A stretch of DNA of 64,000 nt from an uncultured Cohaesibacter sp. (lineage in GTDB: Bacteria > Pseudomonadota > Alphaproteobacteria > Rhizobiales > Cohaesibacteraceae). The notes under the pieces are model-generated. The model was not told the origin of the DNA. It did not search any database and saw only the letters and a program-made list of their open reading frames with translations. How positions within the stretch are numbered: the first letter of the stretch is position 1; each line of letters opens with the position of its first letter. Positions 15,769 to 27,439 of this stretch are shown here, one piece after another. Made by a program: the position numbers and the translations under genes. The stretch is from contig NZ_OY759852.1 in NCBI RefSeq assembly GCF_963662805.1, positions 186,001 through 250,000 of the forward strand, read 5' to 3'.

Positions 15769-18315
15769 ATGACGCAGGCGGATATAGCCAGCGCGCCCAA
15801 GGGAGCACGATTCGGTTTTTTGGGACCGAAACAGGGTGAGACAGCCACAGGCGTCTCAGGCCCGGCGCGCTTGCTTGCTGACCCCTCGTACTTCGAAAGA
15901 GTGCGAGAGGAACCTTGGTTGAGACGCATCATCCCGGTTGTCATCCTGACTTTTATCGCACTCGTTGGCATCTGGCGCGGAACCGAGCTGTTTGCAGAGC
16001 GGGCAGCGATCCAGAAATCCGTCGGTCAGGAAATCCAGCTGATGGCAGCTCTGGTCACCGAGAAGGTGAGCAACGAGCTTGTTGCCTTCAACGAGCGGGC
16101 AGAAGCATTGCGCCGTGAGAATGCGACGCGCATCACCACAGGAAACCCGGCCAAGGCCGTCATCCCACCATCCTCAGAGCCGTCAGCGGTTCCCTCGGAC
16201 GCAGTCAACGCCGATCAGGCCGGGACACAGATAACGCCCCTGGCGAGTGCACCGAGCCCCCTGATATATCAGGAATGGCTGTTCGCCGCGCTCCCCTCCA
16301 TCGAGCTCGCCGAGAATTATCAGATCTATCTGACCGACAGCACCGGCATGATTGTCGCTTCCATTCCTCGTTCCGCTCAGGACATGCGCAAAACGCTTGT
16401 CGATCTCCTGGGGCGGACTCAGGCTCTGGCAACGTTCGGGTCGAGTGCCGGGGTGTTCGAAATCACTCTTGGCGATGATACCGCAGCTCTTGCTACCGTC
16501 CATCATCTGGGTGGAGGACGCGGCTCTGTGACCGTAATTCGCAATACGGCCCATATGCTCCGCCAATGGCGCTCGGATGTTGCAGGCAACGTGATCGTCT
16601 TTGTGGTGATGAGCTCTATCATTCTTCTCATCGTCTATGCCTTCTTCAGCCAAGGCGCCAGAGCGCAGGAAGCAGACAGCATTTACGCTTCGACCATCCG
16701 GCGCATGGAAACCTCTCTGGCGCGGTCGCGCTCGGGACTTTGGGACTGGGATCTGTCGAGCGGACATATCTACTGGTCGAAGTCGATGTATGACCTGTTG
16801 GGCATGGAACCGCGCGATGAGTTGCTCGGCATCGCCAGCATCAACAACCGCCTGCATCCCGAAGATGGCAACCTTCTGCAGCATGTGGATGCACTTTTGG
16901 CCTCTGGTCAGGTTGCGCTCGATCGCCAATTTCGGCTGCGTCATGAGGCCGGGCACTGGGTCTGGATCCAGATCCGTGGCGAGTTGACCCATTCGCGCAA
17001 CAATCGCCTGCACCTGATGGGCGTCGCCATCGATGTGACGCAGCAGATCGCCAGCGAAGAGCAACAGATGTTGGCGGATATCCGCCTGCGCGACGCGGTT
17101 GACACCATCCCCGAAGCCTTTGTGTTATGGGACAAGGACAGCCGTCTCGTCTTGTGCAATCGTCCCTACAGACAGCTGCACAATATCGGTGATGATGAGG
17201 TCATTGCAGGTCTGAGCTATAGCGAGTTGATGGATCGGGGCCAACCGCGTGTTGTTGCCGTCGATGAAGACGACGCCGAGTTCGAGCCTTCCCTGCAGTC
17301 GGTCATGGACAACGACTGGCCCAATCAGGCGCGGACCTACAAGGTTCAGCTCCTTGACGGACGCTGGCTCCAGATCAGCGAACGCCGGACGCGGGATGGC
17401 GGCTTTGTATCCGTGGGTACCGACATTTCGAGACTGAAGGTTCAGGAGCAGCGGCTGATCGAAAGCGAGCAGGAGCTGATCGCCAGCGTCACCGACTTGC
17501 GCAAATCGCGTCAAACCCTTGAAACTCAGGCTCAGCAACTTGTTGAACTCACAGAGAAATATGCCAAGGAAAAGGACAACGCGGAAGCGGCCAACAGGGC
17601 AAAATCCCAGTTCCTCGCAAACATTTCCCACGAGTTCCGCACGCCGCTCAATGCAATCATTGGCTTCTCGGAAGTGATGAAACAGGAAATCTTCGGCGCG
17701 CACAAAACCGACAAATACCGGGACTATTCCTCGGACATTCATCGCAGCGGCTCCTACCTGCTCCATCTGATCAACGACATCCTCGACATGTCCCGTCTTG
17801 AAGATGGCGAGCTGGAACTGAAGCCGAAAGATACCGACCTTGTCGAGATCATCAAGACGATCTCGGATCAGGGCATCAAGGAGCGGGCAGACGCCAGAAA
17901 CCTGACGGTGCACGACAAGCTACCTGAAAATCTGTCCGTTTTTGCAGACCCTTACATGCTCGAGCAGGTGATAGGGAAGCTGATGGACAATGCCATTAAA
18001 TTCACACCCAAGGGCGGCGACATCATGCTGACGGGCTGTGAACGCGATGGATGGGCCATTCTGACCATCTCCGATTCCGGTGTTGGCATTCCGCAGTCTG
18101 CCCTCAACCGCATTGGCCAGCCGTTCGAGCAGGTCCAGAACCAGTTCACGAAGAACCACAAGGGCTCCGGCCTCGGCCTCGCGATCGCCCGGACCATCGT
18201 TCAGATGTCCGGTGGTACGATGAAGATCCGCTCTCGCATTGGTCAGGGGACCAGCGTGACGATCAAGATGCCCATGCATGCTACGGCGTGGCATCTTGAG
18301 CGGGCTGCAGGCTGA
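15769..18315 (+). CDS. pleC: PleC-like PAS-domain sensor histidine kinase
   Basis: An 848-residue membrane kinase. Membrane helix 1 is at about residues 54-70 (IIPVVILTFIALVGIW), a periplasmic loop runs to about 265, and helix 2 is at 268-290. Two PAS domains follow (about 315-425, WDWDLSSGHIYWS; and 440-560, AVDTIPEAFVLWDKD), then a coiled coil. HisKA has His621 in SHEFRTPLNAIIGFSE, and the ATPase has the N box (DNAIKF) and GSGLGLAI. The HisKA sequence is of the PleC/DivJ/PdhS class that acts on DivK and PleD. The order pepN, this kinase, glnE matches my recollection of the pleC locus in Sinorhizobium meliloti, which supports the name. In that class the protein sets cell polarity and the CtrA pathway. 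A perfect CtrA box upstream suggests feedback. Confidence 0.75.
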   Translation: MTQADIASAPKGARFGFLGPKQGETATGVSGPARLLADPSYFERVREEPWLRRIIPVVILTFIALVGIWRGTELFAERAAIQKSVGQEIQLMAALVTEKVSNELVAFNERAEALRRENATRITTGNPAKAVIPPSSEPSAVPSDAVNADQAGTQITPLASAPSPLIYQEWLFAALPSIELAENYQIYLTDSTGMIVASIPRSAQDMRKTLVDLLGRTQALATFGSSAGVFEITLGDDTAALATVHHLGGGRGSVTVIRNTAHMLRQWRSDVAGNVIVFVVMSSIILLIVYAFFSQGARAQEADSIYASTIRRMETSLARSRSGLWDWDLSSGHIYWSKSMYDLLGMEPRDELLGIASINNRLHPEDGNLLQHVDALLASGQVALDRQFRLRHEAGHWVWIQIRGELTHSRNNRLHLMGVAIDVTQQIASEEQQMLADIRLRDAVDTIPEAFVLWDKDSRLVLCNRPYRQLHNIGDDEVIAGLSYSELMDRGQPRVVAVDEDDAEFEPSLQSVMDNDWPNQARTYKVQLLDGRWLQISERRTRDGGFVSVGTDISRLKVQEQRLIESEQELIASVTDLRKSRQTLETQAQQLVELTEKYAKEKDNAEAANRAKSQFLANISHEFRTPLNAIIGFSEVMKQEIFGAHKTDKYRDYSSDIHRSGSYLLHLINDILDMSRLEDGELELKPKDTDLVEIIKTISDQGIKERADARNLTVHDKLPENLSVFADPYMLEQVIGKLMDNAIKFTPKGGDIMLTGCERDGWAILTISDSGVGIPQSALNRIGQPFEQVQNQFTKNHKGSGLGLAIARTIVQMSGGTMKIRSRIGQGTSVTIKMPMHATAWHLERAAG

Positions 18316-18503
18316 TCGAAGGCAAAGCCGGTGCTTTAGCCTCTCAGTTTCTAGGAGTGCGGTTTGACAAATAGCAAGGTCGGATCGCCGAATCGCAGGC
18401 ACTATGATCAAGACAATTGCGACAGATGCACAACCTGTTTGGTGCTCTCCAGTGGCTATCTGATGCAAGTGTTTTTGGGTGGCAACATCCAGACTTCTCC
18501 CGA

Positions 18504-18612
18504 GGAGGCGCCCATGCGGACACCAGCTCCCAATGGGCAACAGCAGCCGCCTCCATATGCTGGCAACTGGCCCCGGACCTTAAAGGGTTTCAAATTGTCC
18601 GGGGCATTTTTA
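18504..18612 (+). ncRNA. Candidate structured RNA ending in an intrinsic terminator
   Basis: Between the convergent pleC-like and glnE genes lie two stacked stems: GGAGGCG (18504-18510) with CGCCTCC (18548-18554), enclosing CCCAT (18511-18515) with ATGGG (18533-18537). The hairpin loop exposes CTCCC. The terminator hairpin follows directly. The nested pairing plus terminator resembles a small RNA or a long structured 3' UTR of pleC. No convincing promoter was found within 150 bases. The rest of the 312-base gap (18316-18503) shows no gene I can support. Confidence 0.35.
18570..18610 (+). terminator. Intrinsic terminator between pleC-like and glnE genes
   Basis: A 9-bp perfect stem GCCCCGGAC / GTCCGGGGC with an 18-base loop, followed by ATTTTT on the plus strand. 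It could also slow minus-strand transcription coming from glnE, whose stop codon is 18 bases away. Confidence 0.8.
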
Positions 18613-18627
18613 TGGGTGCGCCTTTGC

Positions 18628-21639
<3,012 letters not shown>

Positions 21640-21688
21640 GCCTCTCCCCTTGTGCCTTGATCCTGTGTCGATCCGGGTAGCATCTCAA

Positions 21689-23200
21689 CTAGTCTTGCGC
21701 AAGCTCGCTCGCAGCACTATCGGCTTCCTCGTCTCGGACCAGAGCAGGAAAGCGAATGGAAAAGATGAGACCCGGTTCATTGTCGCCGAGCTCAATACGA
21801 GCATCGTGCAGATTGGCGACAGCGTTGACGAGGCTGAGACCAAGACCGGAGCCCGGTTGGGTCCGGCTCTTGTCGAGGCGCACAAACCGTTGCAGAACGC
21901 GGGCGCGATCTTCTTTGGCCACCCCCGGCCCGTTGTCCGAGACGGTCAAGATGATAGGAGCCATCTCAGGATCCTTTGCGTGCTCATCCTTCGCCCGGGC
22001 GACCTCGACGTGAATGCGGGCCTGTTCTGGCAGCTCGCCAGTCCCTTCAGCCGCCTCACGCTGGGCGGCGACATGGCGGACAGCATATTTGAGTGCATTG
22101 TCGATGAGGTTGGCGACGGCTTGAGAGATCAGCTCCCTGTTGCCGGAGATCATGAAGCCGGACGCAGCGTCCCACGTCAGAAGCGCTCCCTCGTCCTCGG
22201 CCACCGGCTCGTAGAGTTCGGCCATATCGGCGGCAATCAGGCCGATGTCGAGCGGGGCCTTTTCGATCTGGGTCGATTTGGCCTCGACACGCGCGATCCT
22301 CAACAGCGCATCAAAGGTGCGGATCAGCGTCTCGGATTCCTCAAGCGTCTGTTCCAGCGCCTGACGGTAGCTTTCCTTGTCGGCGCTCTCAGAGGCTAGG
22401 GTGAGCTCGACGCGGTTCCTGAGGCGCGTGAGAGGCGTCTTGAGGTCGTGGGCGATGTTGTCGGAGACTTCCTTCAGCCCCTGCATCAGCGCCTCGATAC
22501 GCGACAGCATGGTGTTGAGGCTCTCGGACAGGCGATCGAATTCGTCTCCGGCTTGCGTCACCGGCAGGCGCTCGTCGAGCTGGCCGCGCATGATGTGCCG
22601 TGAGGCCTCGGTAATCATGTCGATGCGCTTCAGAACCTTGCGCGAGACAAAGAACCAGGCAAGCATGGCGAGAACAATCATCAGGATCGCGGAGACGATG
22701 AAGGCCTGTTCGACGACCTTGCGGAACAGCTCCCGCTCACCAACATCGCGACCGACGAGCAAACGATAGCCTCCGAAGATTTCATAAACGCTGACAACAG
22801 CGTTATATTCGGCTCTGGTGGTGTCGCCCAGACGCTGATAGGGGACGGATTGTTCGACCGCACCGCGCTTGTCGAGCACCCATTCCGGCAGGGCTGCGAC
22901 GTTGCCAGCGACATAATGGCCGCGGAAATCCGTCACCAGATAGAGGCTCGCTCCGGGACGATTGGAACGATCTCCGATCACCTTGACCATGCCCGGCAAG
23001 CCGCTTGAGCGATATTGCTCCACCAGCCCCCTCACCTCCGCATCAATGGTGGAGTTGAGTTGCCGGGTCATCAGGATCTGGGTATTGAGCGAGATATAGA
23101 CAATGAGGAAGGTGGCGAAGATGGTAAAAATGATCAAATAGATTGCGGACAGCTTGAACGCCGTTGTCCGCATCGTCTTGTTGATCGATCCCATCGCCAT
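21689..23200 (-). CDS. Two-component sensor histidine kinase (HAMP, EnvZ-like class)
   Basis: A 503-residue inner-membrane kinase. Helix 1 is at about residues 13-37, followed by a periplasmic sensor of roughly 130 residues and helix 2 at about 170-190 (AFIVSAILMIVLAMLAWFF). HAMP follows, then the H box SDNIAHDLKTPLTRLRNR, and an ATPase domain with N box (LIDNALKYA), DNGPGV and GSGLGLSLV. The response regulator gene lies 56 bases upstream and is its obvious partner. In several rhizobia a similar pair stands between glnE and degP. The signal is unknown; the position beside degP suggests an envelope-stress or cell-surface role, which is inference only. Confidence 0.92.
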   Translation of the reverse strand: MAMGSINKTMRTTAFKLSAIYLIIFTIFATFLIVYISLNTQILMTRQLNSTIDAEVRGLVEQYRSSGLPGMVKVIGDRSNRPGASLYLVTDFRGHYVAGNVAALPEWVLDKRGAVEQSVPYQRLGDTTRAEYNAVVSVYEIFGGYRLLVGRDVGERELFRKVVEQAFIVSAILMIVLAMLAWFFVSRKVLKRIDMITEASRHIMRGQLDERLPVTQAGDEFDRLSESLNTMLSRIEALMQGLKEVSDNIAHDLKTPLTRLRNRVELTLASESADKESYRQALEQTLEESETLIRTFDALLRIARVEAKSTQIEKAPLDIGLIAADMAELYEPVAEDEGALLTWDAASGFMISGNRELISQAVANLIDNALKYAVRHVAAQREAAEGTGELPEQARIHVEVARAKDEHAKDPEMAPIILTVSDNGPGVAKEDRARVLQRFVRLDKSRTQPGSGLGLSLVNAVANLHDARIELGDNEPGLIFSIRFPALVRDEEADSAASELAQD

Positions 23201-23256
23201 ACGAATTCGTACTTTCCATTCAAGCTCGGACAGTGAGACACATTTCCTGAATGGCC

Positions 23257-23934
23257 TTAGTCGGGCACCCGAAGGCTGTAGCCGGAGCCGCGCACAGTCT
23301 GCAGCAGCGCGGGGTCAAAACCCTTGTCGATCTTCGATCTCAGCCGGGAAATATGCACGTCGATGACGTTTGTCTGGGGATCGAAATGATAGTCCCAGAC
23401 ATTCTCGAGCAACATGGTCCGCGTCACGACCTGACCGGCGTTCTTCATCAGATATTCGAGAAGGCGGAATTCGCGCGGCTGCAACAGGATGGTCTGTCCG
23501 GCGCGTTTAACTGTATGAGACAGACGGTCGAGTTCGAGATCCGCGAGCCGATACATGGTCTCCACTTCGCTCGGACTGCGCCGACGCGCCATGACTTCGA
23601 TGCGGGCGAGGAGTTCTGAAAATGCGTATGGCTTGGTGAGATAGTCGTCTCCACCGGCACGCAGGCCAGTTACGCGATCATCGACCTCTCCGAGTGCCGA
23701 GAGGATCAGCACCGGGGTTTCATCCCCTTCCGAGCGGCGAGACTCGATGATGGAAAGACCGTCCCGCTTGGGCAGCATTCTGTCCACAATCAGGATGTCA
23801 AAGCCTCCATCGGACGCCTTCTGATATCCTTCATCGCCATCGGCAGCATGATCGCAAACGTGGCCAGCTTCCTTCAATCCCTTGATCAGATAGCTTGCCG
23901 CTTCTATGTCGTCCTCGATAATCAAAATACGCAT
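23257..23934 (-). CDS. OmpR/PhoB-family response regulator
   Basis: A 225-residue DNA-binding response regulator. The receiver domain has the acidic pair Asp8/Asp9, the phospho-acceptor Asp51 (ILIVDRMLP), Thr/Ser (ILSAL) and Lys102 (YLTKPYAF). The C-terminal winged helix carries LLEYLMKNAGQVVTRTMLL and the end motif TVRGSGYSL. It precedes its cognate kinase gene. The promoter must lie in the gap before degP, where two hairpins mark the end of the degP transcript. Confidence 0.94.
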   Translation of the reverse strand: MRILIIEDDIEAASYLIKGLKEAGHVCDHAADGDEGYQKASDGGFDILIVDRMLPKRDGLSIIESRRSEGDETPVLILSALGEVDDRVTGLRAGGDDYLTKPYAFSELLARIEVMARRRSPSEVETMYRLADLELDRLSHTVKRAGQTILLQPREFRLLEYLMKNAGQVVTRTMLLENVWDYHFDPQTNVIDVHISRLRSKIDKGFDPALLQTVRGSGYSLRVPD

Positions 23935-24100
23935 TTCATGCCTCTTCCAAGCCTTGGTCTCTGGTCAGACCTTTTGCACGTCAGGCTTTCCTCCCGTGTG
24001 GCTCTGCGATTATAGCGGTCTTTGTCCCGCTGCAAAGGCCATCGTCCCTAGTTTCCATGAATACCTTCATGTAGTCACAGACTTGCACCCGCAGAAGGAG

Positions 24101-24130
24101 AAAAAGAGGGGCCGATTGGTCCCTCTTTTA
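24101..24130 (-). terminator. Intrinsic terminator downstream of degP
   Basis: Minus strand AAAAGAGGG, a 10-base loop, CCCTCTTTT then TC: a 9-bp symmetric stem with a T-rich end. It would work on either strand because both flanks are A/T runs. Confidence 0.75.
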
Positions 24131-24146
24131 CCTTTCGGTCTTGTGA

Positions 24147-24177
24147 AGCGCCCCCTTGAGTGTGAGAGAGGGGCGCT
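24147..24177. terminator. Second hairpin downstream of degP
   Basis: Perfect 8-bp stem AGCGCCCC / GGGGCGCT with a 15-base loop, 15 bases past the degP stop. The plus-strand side ends in TTTT and the minus-strand side does not, so for degP it may act as a 3' stabilising hairpin ahead of the terminator next to it. Confidence 0.55.
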
Positions 24178-24192
24178 TTTCAGGCCCACGTA

Positions 24193-25713
24193 TCAGGATT
24201 TGTTGAGCGGCAGGGCCACGAACTGGATGTTGCTCTGACGCTTGAGCTGCAGAAGCAGGGTTCTCCGGCTGCTGTTCTTGGCTTCGGAGATCTGTTTCTC
24301 GAACTCTTCAACACTGGTGATTTTCTTGCCACCTGCCTCGAGGATGATGTCGCCACGGGACAGGCCCTTTTCGGCAGCAACCCCATCAGGAGAAATCTCG
24401 ACGATCTCGACGCCCTCTTCTTCCTGAGCAGGCTGCAGTTCAAACCCGAATTCCTGCACGCTGGCTGGTTTGGCTGGCTGTGCTGGGGTCGGCTGGGTCT
24501 GGCCATTGTCGCTCACCTGATCGGGGAAGAGACCAAGGTTGACCGTCAGCTTGATTTCCTTGCCATCGCGCCAGATGGTCAGTTCAACGTCGGATTCCGG
24601 ATCGGTGCGCCCGATGGCTCTTGCAAGCTCGCGGGTGTTCTTCACTTCGTTGCCATCAACAGCAAGGATGACGTCGCCGACTTCAACACCGGCCTTGAAG
24701 GCAGGAGCGCTTTCGTCGGTGTGAGTGACCATAGCACCGGACGCTTCCGTCAGGCCAAGGCTGTCGGCAATATCTTCGCTGACGTTCTGGATATGAACGC
24801 CAAGCCAGCCGCGCTTGACTTTGCCACCATTCTTGAGATCGGAAATCACATCTTTAGCAACTTCAGACGGGATCGCGAAGGCAATACCCACGTTGCCGCC
24901 GGACGGCGAGAAGATGGCGGTGTTCACACCGATCACTTCACCCTTGAGGTTGAAGGTCGGGCCGCCCGAGTTGCCCTTGTTGACGGCGGCGTCGATCTGA
25001 ATGAAGCTCTCGTAATTCTGGGCATTGATGTCACGACCATGGGCCGAGATGATGCCGGCGGTCACGGTACCACCGAGGCCGAACGGGTTGCCCACAGCGA
25101 GCACCCATGAGCCAACGGCAGGAAGCTCATCGGCGAACTTCACATACTGGAACTTCTGTTTGGCATCCTTCACGCGCAGCAAGGCAAGGTCGGAGCGCTC
25201 GTCAGAGCCTACAAGTTCCGCATCCAGCTCGGTGCCGTCATCCATGACCAGTTTGAATTCGGTGCCGTTGTCGACAACGTGATGATTGGTCACGACAAGA
25301 CCATCTTCAGAGATAAAGAAGCCGGAGCCCTGAGACTGTGCAAAGCGCGGGCGCGCTGGGGCCTGTTTCTGGTCTCCTTCTTCCTCTTCTCCGAAGCGGC
25401 GGAAGAAACGATTGAACGGGTGATCTTTCGGCAGGTCGCGGAATTCAGGGAAACCGGGGAAAGTGAAATTCTGGTTCGGGCTGTCAATCTGGGTTTTCAC
25501 CTGCACGGAAACCACGGCATGTTTGACGGCCTGCACAACTCCGCTGAAATCAACGGGCGCCGCCGGTGTGGTTACCTGCACCGGGGCCGCCTTGGCGGAT
25601 GGCTCGCCGGTCAGAAGGGTGGGAACAGTAGCACCGGCTACGACGCCTACGGTCAGGACAGACGCAAGCAGGGTTGCTTTCACTGGTGCTTTTTTCAGGT
25701 TCAGCTTTGTCAT
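24193..25713 (-). CDS. degP: Periplasmic Do/DegP-type serine protease
   Basis: A 506-residue trypsin-like periplasmic protease/chaperone for misfolded envelope proteins. An N-terminal signal or anchor helix (about residues 12-35) ends near PSAKAAP. The catalytic triad is His145 (VTNHHVVD), Asp175 (ERSDLALL) and Ser249 (GNSGGPTF). Two PDZ domains follow, about 290-380 (RGWLGVHIQ) and 415-500. The start is the second ATG, preceded by GGAGACACGTTG; another ATG six codons earlier is possible. An acidic/charged loop at 105-120 resembles the LA loop of DegP proteins. The gene stands alone between the response regulator and the Hsp70-like gene. Confidence 0.94.
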   Translation of the reverse strand: MTKLNLKKAPVKATLLASVLTVGVVAGATVPTLLTGEPSAKAAPVQVTTPAAPVDFSGVVQAVKHAVVSVQVKTQIDSPNQNFTFPGFPEFRDLPKDHPFNRFFRRFGEEEEGDQKQAPARPRFAQSQGSGFFISEDGLVVTNHHVVDNGTEFKLVMDDGTELDAELVGSDERSDLALLRVKDAKQKFQYVKFADELPAVGSWVLAVGNPFGLGGTVTAGIISAHGRDINAQNYESFIQIDAAVNKGNSGGPTFNLKGEVIGVNTAIFSPSGGNVGIAFAIPSEVAKDVISDLKNGGKVKRGWLGVHIQNVSEDIADSLGLTEASGAMVTHTDESAPAFKAGVEVGDVILAVDGNEVKNTRELARAIGRTDPESDVELTIWRDGKEIKLTVNLGLFPDQVSDNGQTQPTPAQPAKPASVQEFGFELQPAQEEEGVEIVEISPDGVAAEKGLSRGDIILEAGGKKITSVEEFEKQISEAKNSSRRTLLLQLKRQSNIQFVALPLNKS

Positions 25714-26068
25714 CAACGTGTCTCCGCTCATTCTCTGCCTCGCCGCTCTGAATATCCGGGGAGAGGCCTTGTGAAGGTCAGTTCAAATCAGTTATCGCGC
25801 CTCATGTCGCGAATGGATCAGATCAGACTGTGTCGCGCAATCTGATCATCAATCTCCTTGCTTCTTTTATATGGGGCAAAATGGGCCAGAGGCGAGGCAT
25901 TTCAATTAAACTTGCGTAATGTTAGGGAGGTATATTTTCCAATTAATTTTCAATGACTTATCTAGGATTTGAAAATCAATTAATTCAGCAATTATGCGGA
26001 ATAAGACGATTTGCGGTCGATTTCGGCACGCTTTTGCCACAATCCTTACCGGCCAGAGCGTTGAACAT
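25714..26068. other. AT-rich region upstream of degP, with an inverted repeat
   Basis: About 355 bases with no gene. An inverted repeat GATCAGA-N13-TCTGATC (25821-25847) lies about 110 bases upstream of the degP start, and the tract from 25890 to 25990 is notably AT-rich. The region must carry the degP promoter and the end of the Hsp70-like transcript. I found no classical terminator hairpin and no sure -35/-10 pair. Confidence 0.45.
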
Positions 26069-27331
26069 TCACCCAAATCGCCTCTGAGCTTCCAGAGCCA
26101 GCCCGACCCCGACAGACCCGAATGCGTCCCCGTCGACTATGCGAGCCTTGGGCACCATGTCGGTAAGGCTCTTGCGAATGTAGGGCACCTTGGTCGATCC
26201 ACCGGTGAGGAAAACAACCGTGATATCATCACCCTCAAGACCAGCCGTTTGAAGACCTTCGGCAATGGTTTTTCGAACCCGCTCCGTGCCATCTTCCAGC
26301 GCTTCAACCAGATGCTGTCTGGTCATTTCGGCGGAAAGGCCCTTTTCGATGAAGTCGAGAGAAAGCGCCGTTTGATCCAGCTCGGACAGGGCAACCTTGC
26401 TGGTCTCGACACCCAGTGCCAGACGATGGCCCTCGCGGAGCTCCAGCAGGTGAAGCAACCTGTCGAGCAGGTGCGGTTTGGTTGCCTCACGGCGAAGATA
26501 GCGCAGATCTGCTTGTGTCTTGTGGTCGTAGAGGAAGTTGATTTTCTGCCAGGTCGCGAGATCATGATAGAAGCCGACAGGCATGAGACGGCCTTTCTTG
26601 ATCATCGGGCTTTGATACCCCAACAACGGCATGACGCGCGCCAGAGAGAGCCAGCGATCAAAGTCCGTCCCGCCGACATGAACACCGGTGTTAGCAAGGA
26701 TCGCGTCCCGGCTGTCCGCGCCGGTGGTTTCGTTTTTGGGAGAAACCTTAAGGATCGTGAAGTCAGAGGTACCACCGCCGATATCGATGATCAGGGCCGT
26801 CTCTTCGCTGTTCACCGTCTGCTGATAGTCGCGGGCAGCGGCCACTGGCTCAAACTCGAATTCGATGTCAGAAAAGCCAGCGTCCGAAGCAATGGCGCGC
26901 AGCGTCTCCTCCGCTTCGCGGTCAGCATCGGGATTGTAATCGACGAAGTGGACAGGACGCCCCATCACGACACGGCTGACCGAAGCCCCTATCTCGGCTT
27001 CGGCGGTACGCTTCATATGGGACAGGAAAAGACCAAGCACCGCCGTGAAGGGCTTGCGCTCCCTGCCGATCATGGTCGTCTCATGGATGGTCGGAGAGCC
27101 AAGGATCGACTTGAGCGCTCTCATCATGCGCCCTTCGCCACCCTCCATGTAGGTCGTGATTGCATCGCGGCCGAAATGGGTGCTGTTTTCCTCAAAATCA
27201 AAGAAAAGAGTCGATGGCAGCGTGACTTCCTCGCCCTCGAGCTTGACCAACCTGGGGCGACCATCTTCGACGAGGCCGAGAGTTGAGTTGGAAGTGCCGA
27301 AATCAAGTCCACAACAAGCTTTGGTCTTCAT
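26069..27331 (-). CDS. Hsp70-like protein lacking the substrate-binding domain (YegD type)
   Basis: A 420-residue actin-fold ATPase of the Hsp70 superfamily. The phosphate-1 motif is GLDFGTSNSTLG at the N-terminus, phosphate-2 is LIIDIGGGTSDFTI near the middle, and the adenosine motif VFLTGGSTKVPYI is near the C-terminus. DnaK is about 640 residues; here the chain ends after the nucleotide-binding domain, as in YegD, so no canonical client-binding domain exists. The start is ambiguous: two ATGs three codons apart follow GGCGGGG, and the second (MKTKACCGLDFG) is used. Function in this family is poorly known. It lies after the hydrolase-OsmC gene with a terminator between. Confidence 0.85.
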   Translation of the reverse strand: MKTKACCGLDFGTSNSTLGLVEDGRPRLVKLEGEEVTLPSTLFFDFEENSTHFGRDAITTYMEGGEGRMMRALKSILGSPTIHETTMIGRERKPFTAVLGLFLSHMKRTAEAEIGASVSRVVMGRPVHFVDYNPDADREAEETLRAIASDAGFSDIEFEFEPVAAARDYQQTVNSEETALIIDIGGGTSDFTILKVSPKNETTGADSRDAILANTGVHVGGTDFDRWLSLARVMPLLGYQSPMIKKGRLMPVGFYHDLATWQKINFLYDHKTQADLRYLRREATKPHLLDRLLHLLELREGHRLALGVETSKVALSELDQTALSLDFIEKGLSAEMTRQHLVEALEDGTERVRKTIAEGLQTAGLEGDDITVVFLTGGSTKVPYIRKSLTDMVPKARIVDGDAFGSVGVGLALEAQRRFG

Positions 27332-27350
27332 GCTCTTCATCCCCGCCTTA

Positions 27351-27389
27351 CAAACAACAAAGCACCCGCCCGGCAATCCGGTCGGGTGC
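27351..27389 (-). terminator. Intrinsic terminator after the hydrolase-OsmC gene
   Basis: Minus strand GCACCCG-ACCGG-ATTG-CCGG-G-CGGGTGC then TTTGTTGTTT. It lies about 50 bases past the stop codon of the fusion gene and just before the Hsp70-like start, so the two are likely separate transcripts. Confidence 0.75.
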
Positions 27390-27439
27390 GAGGGTCGCGT
27401 CCTAGCATGGGATGGCGTCATTGGGAAGGGAGCGCAAAC

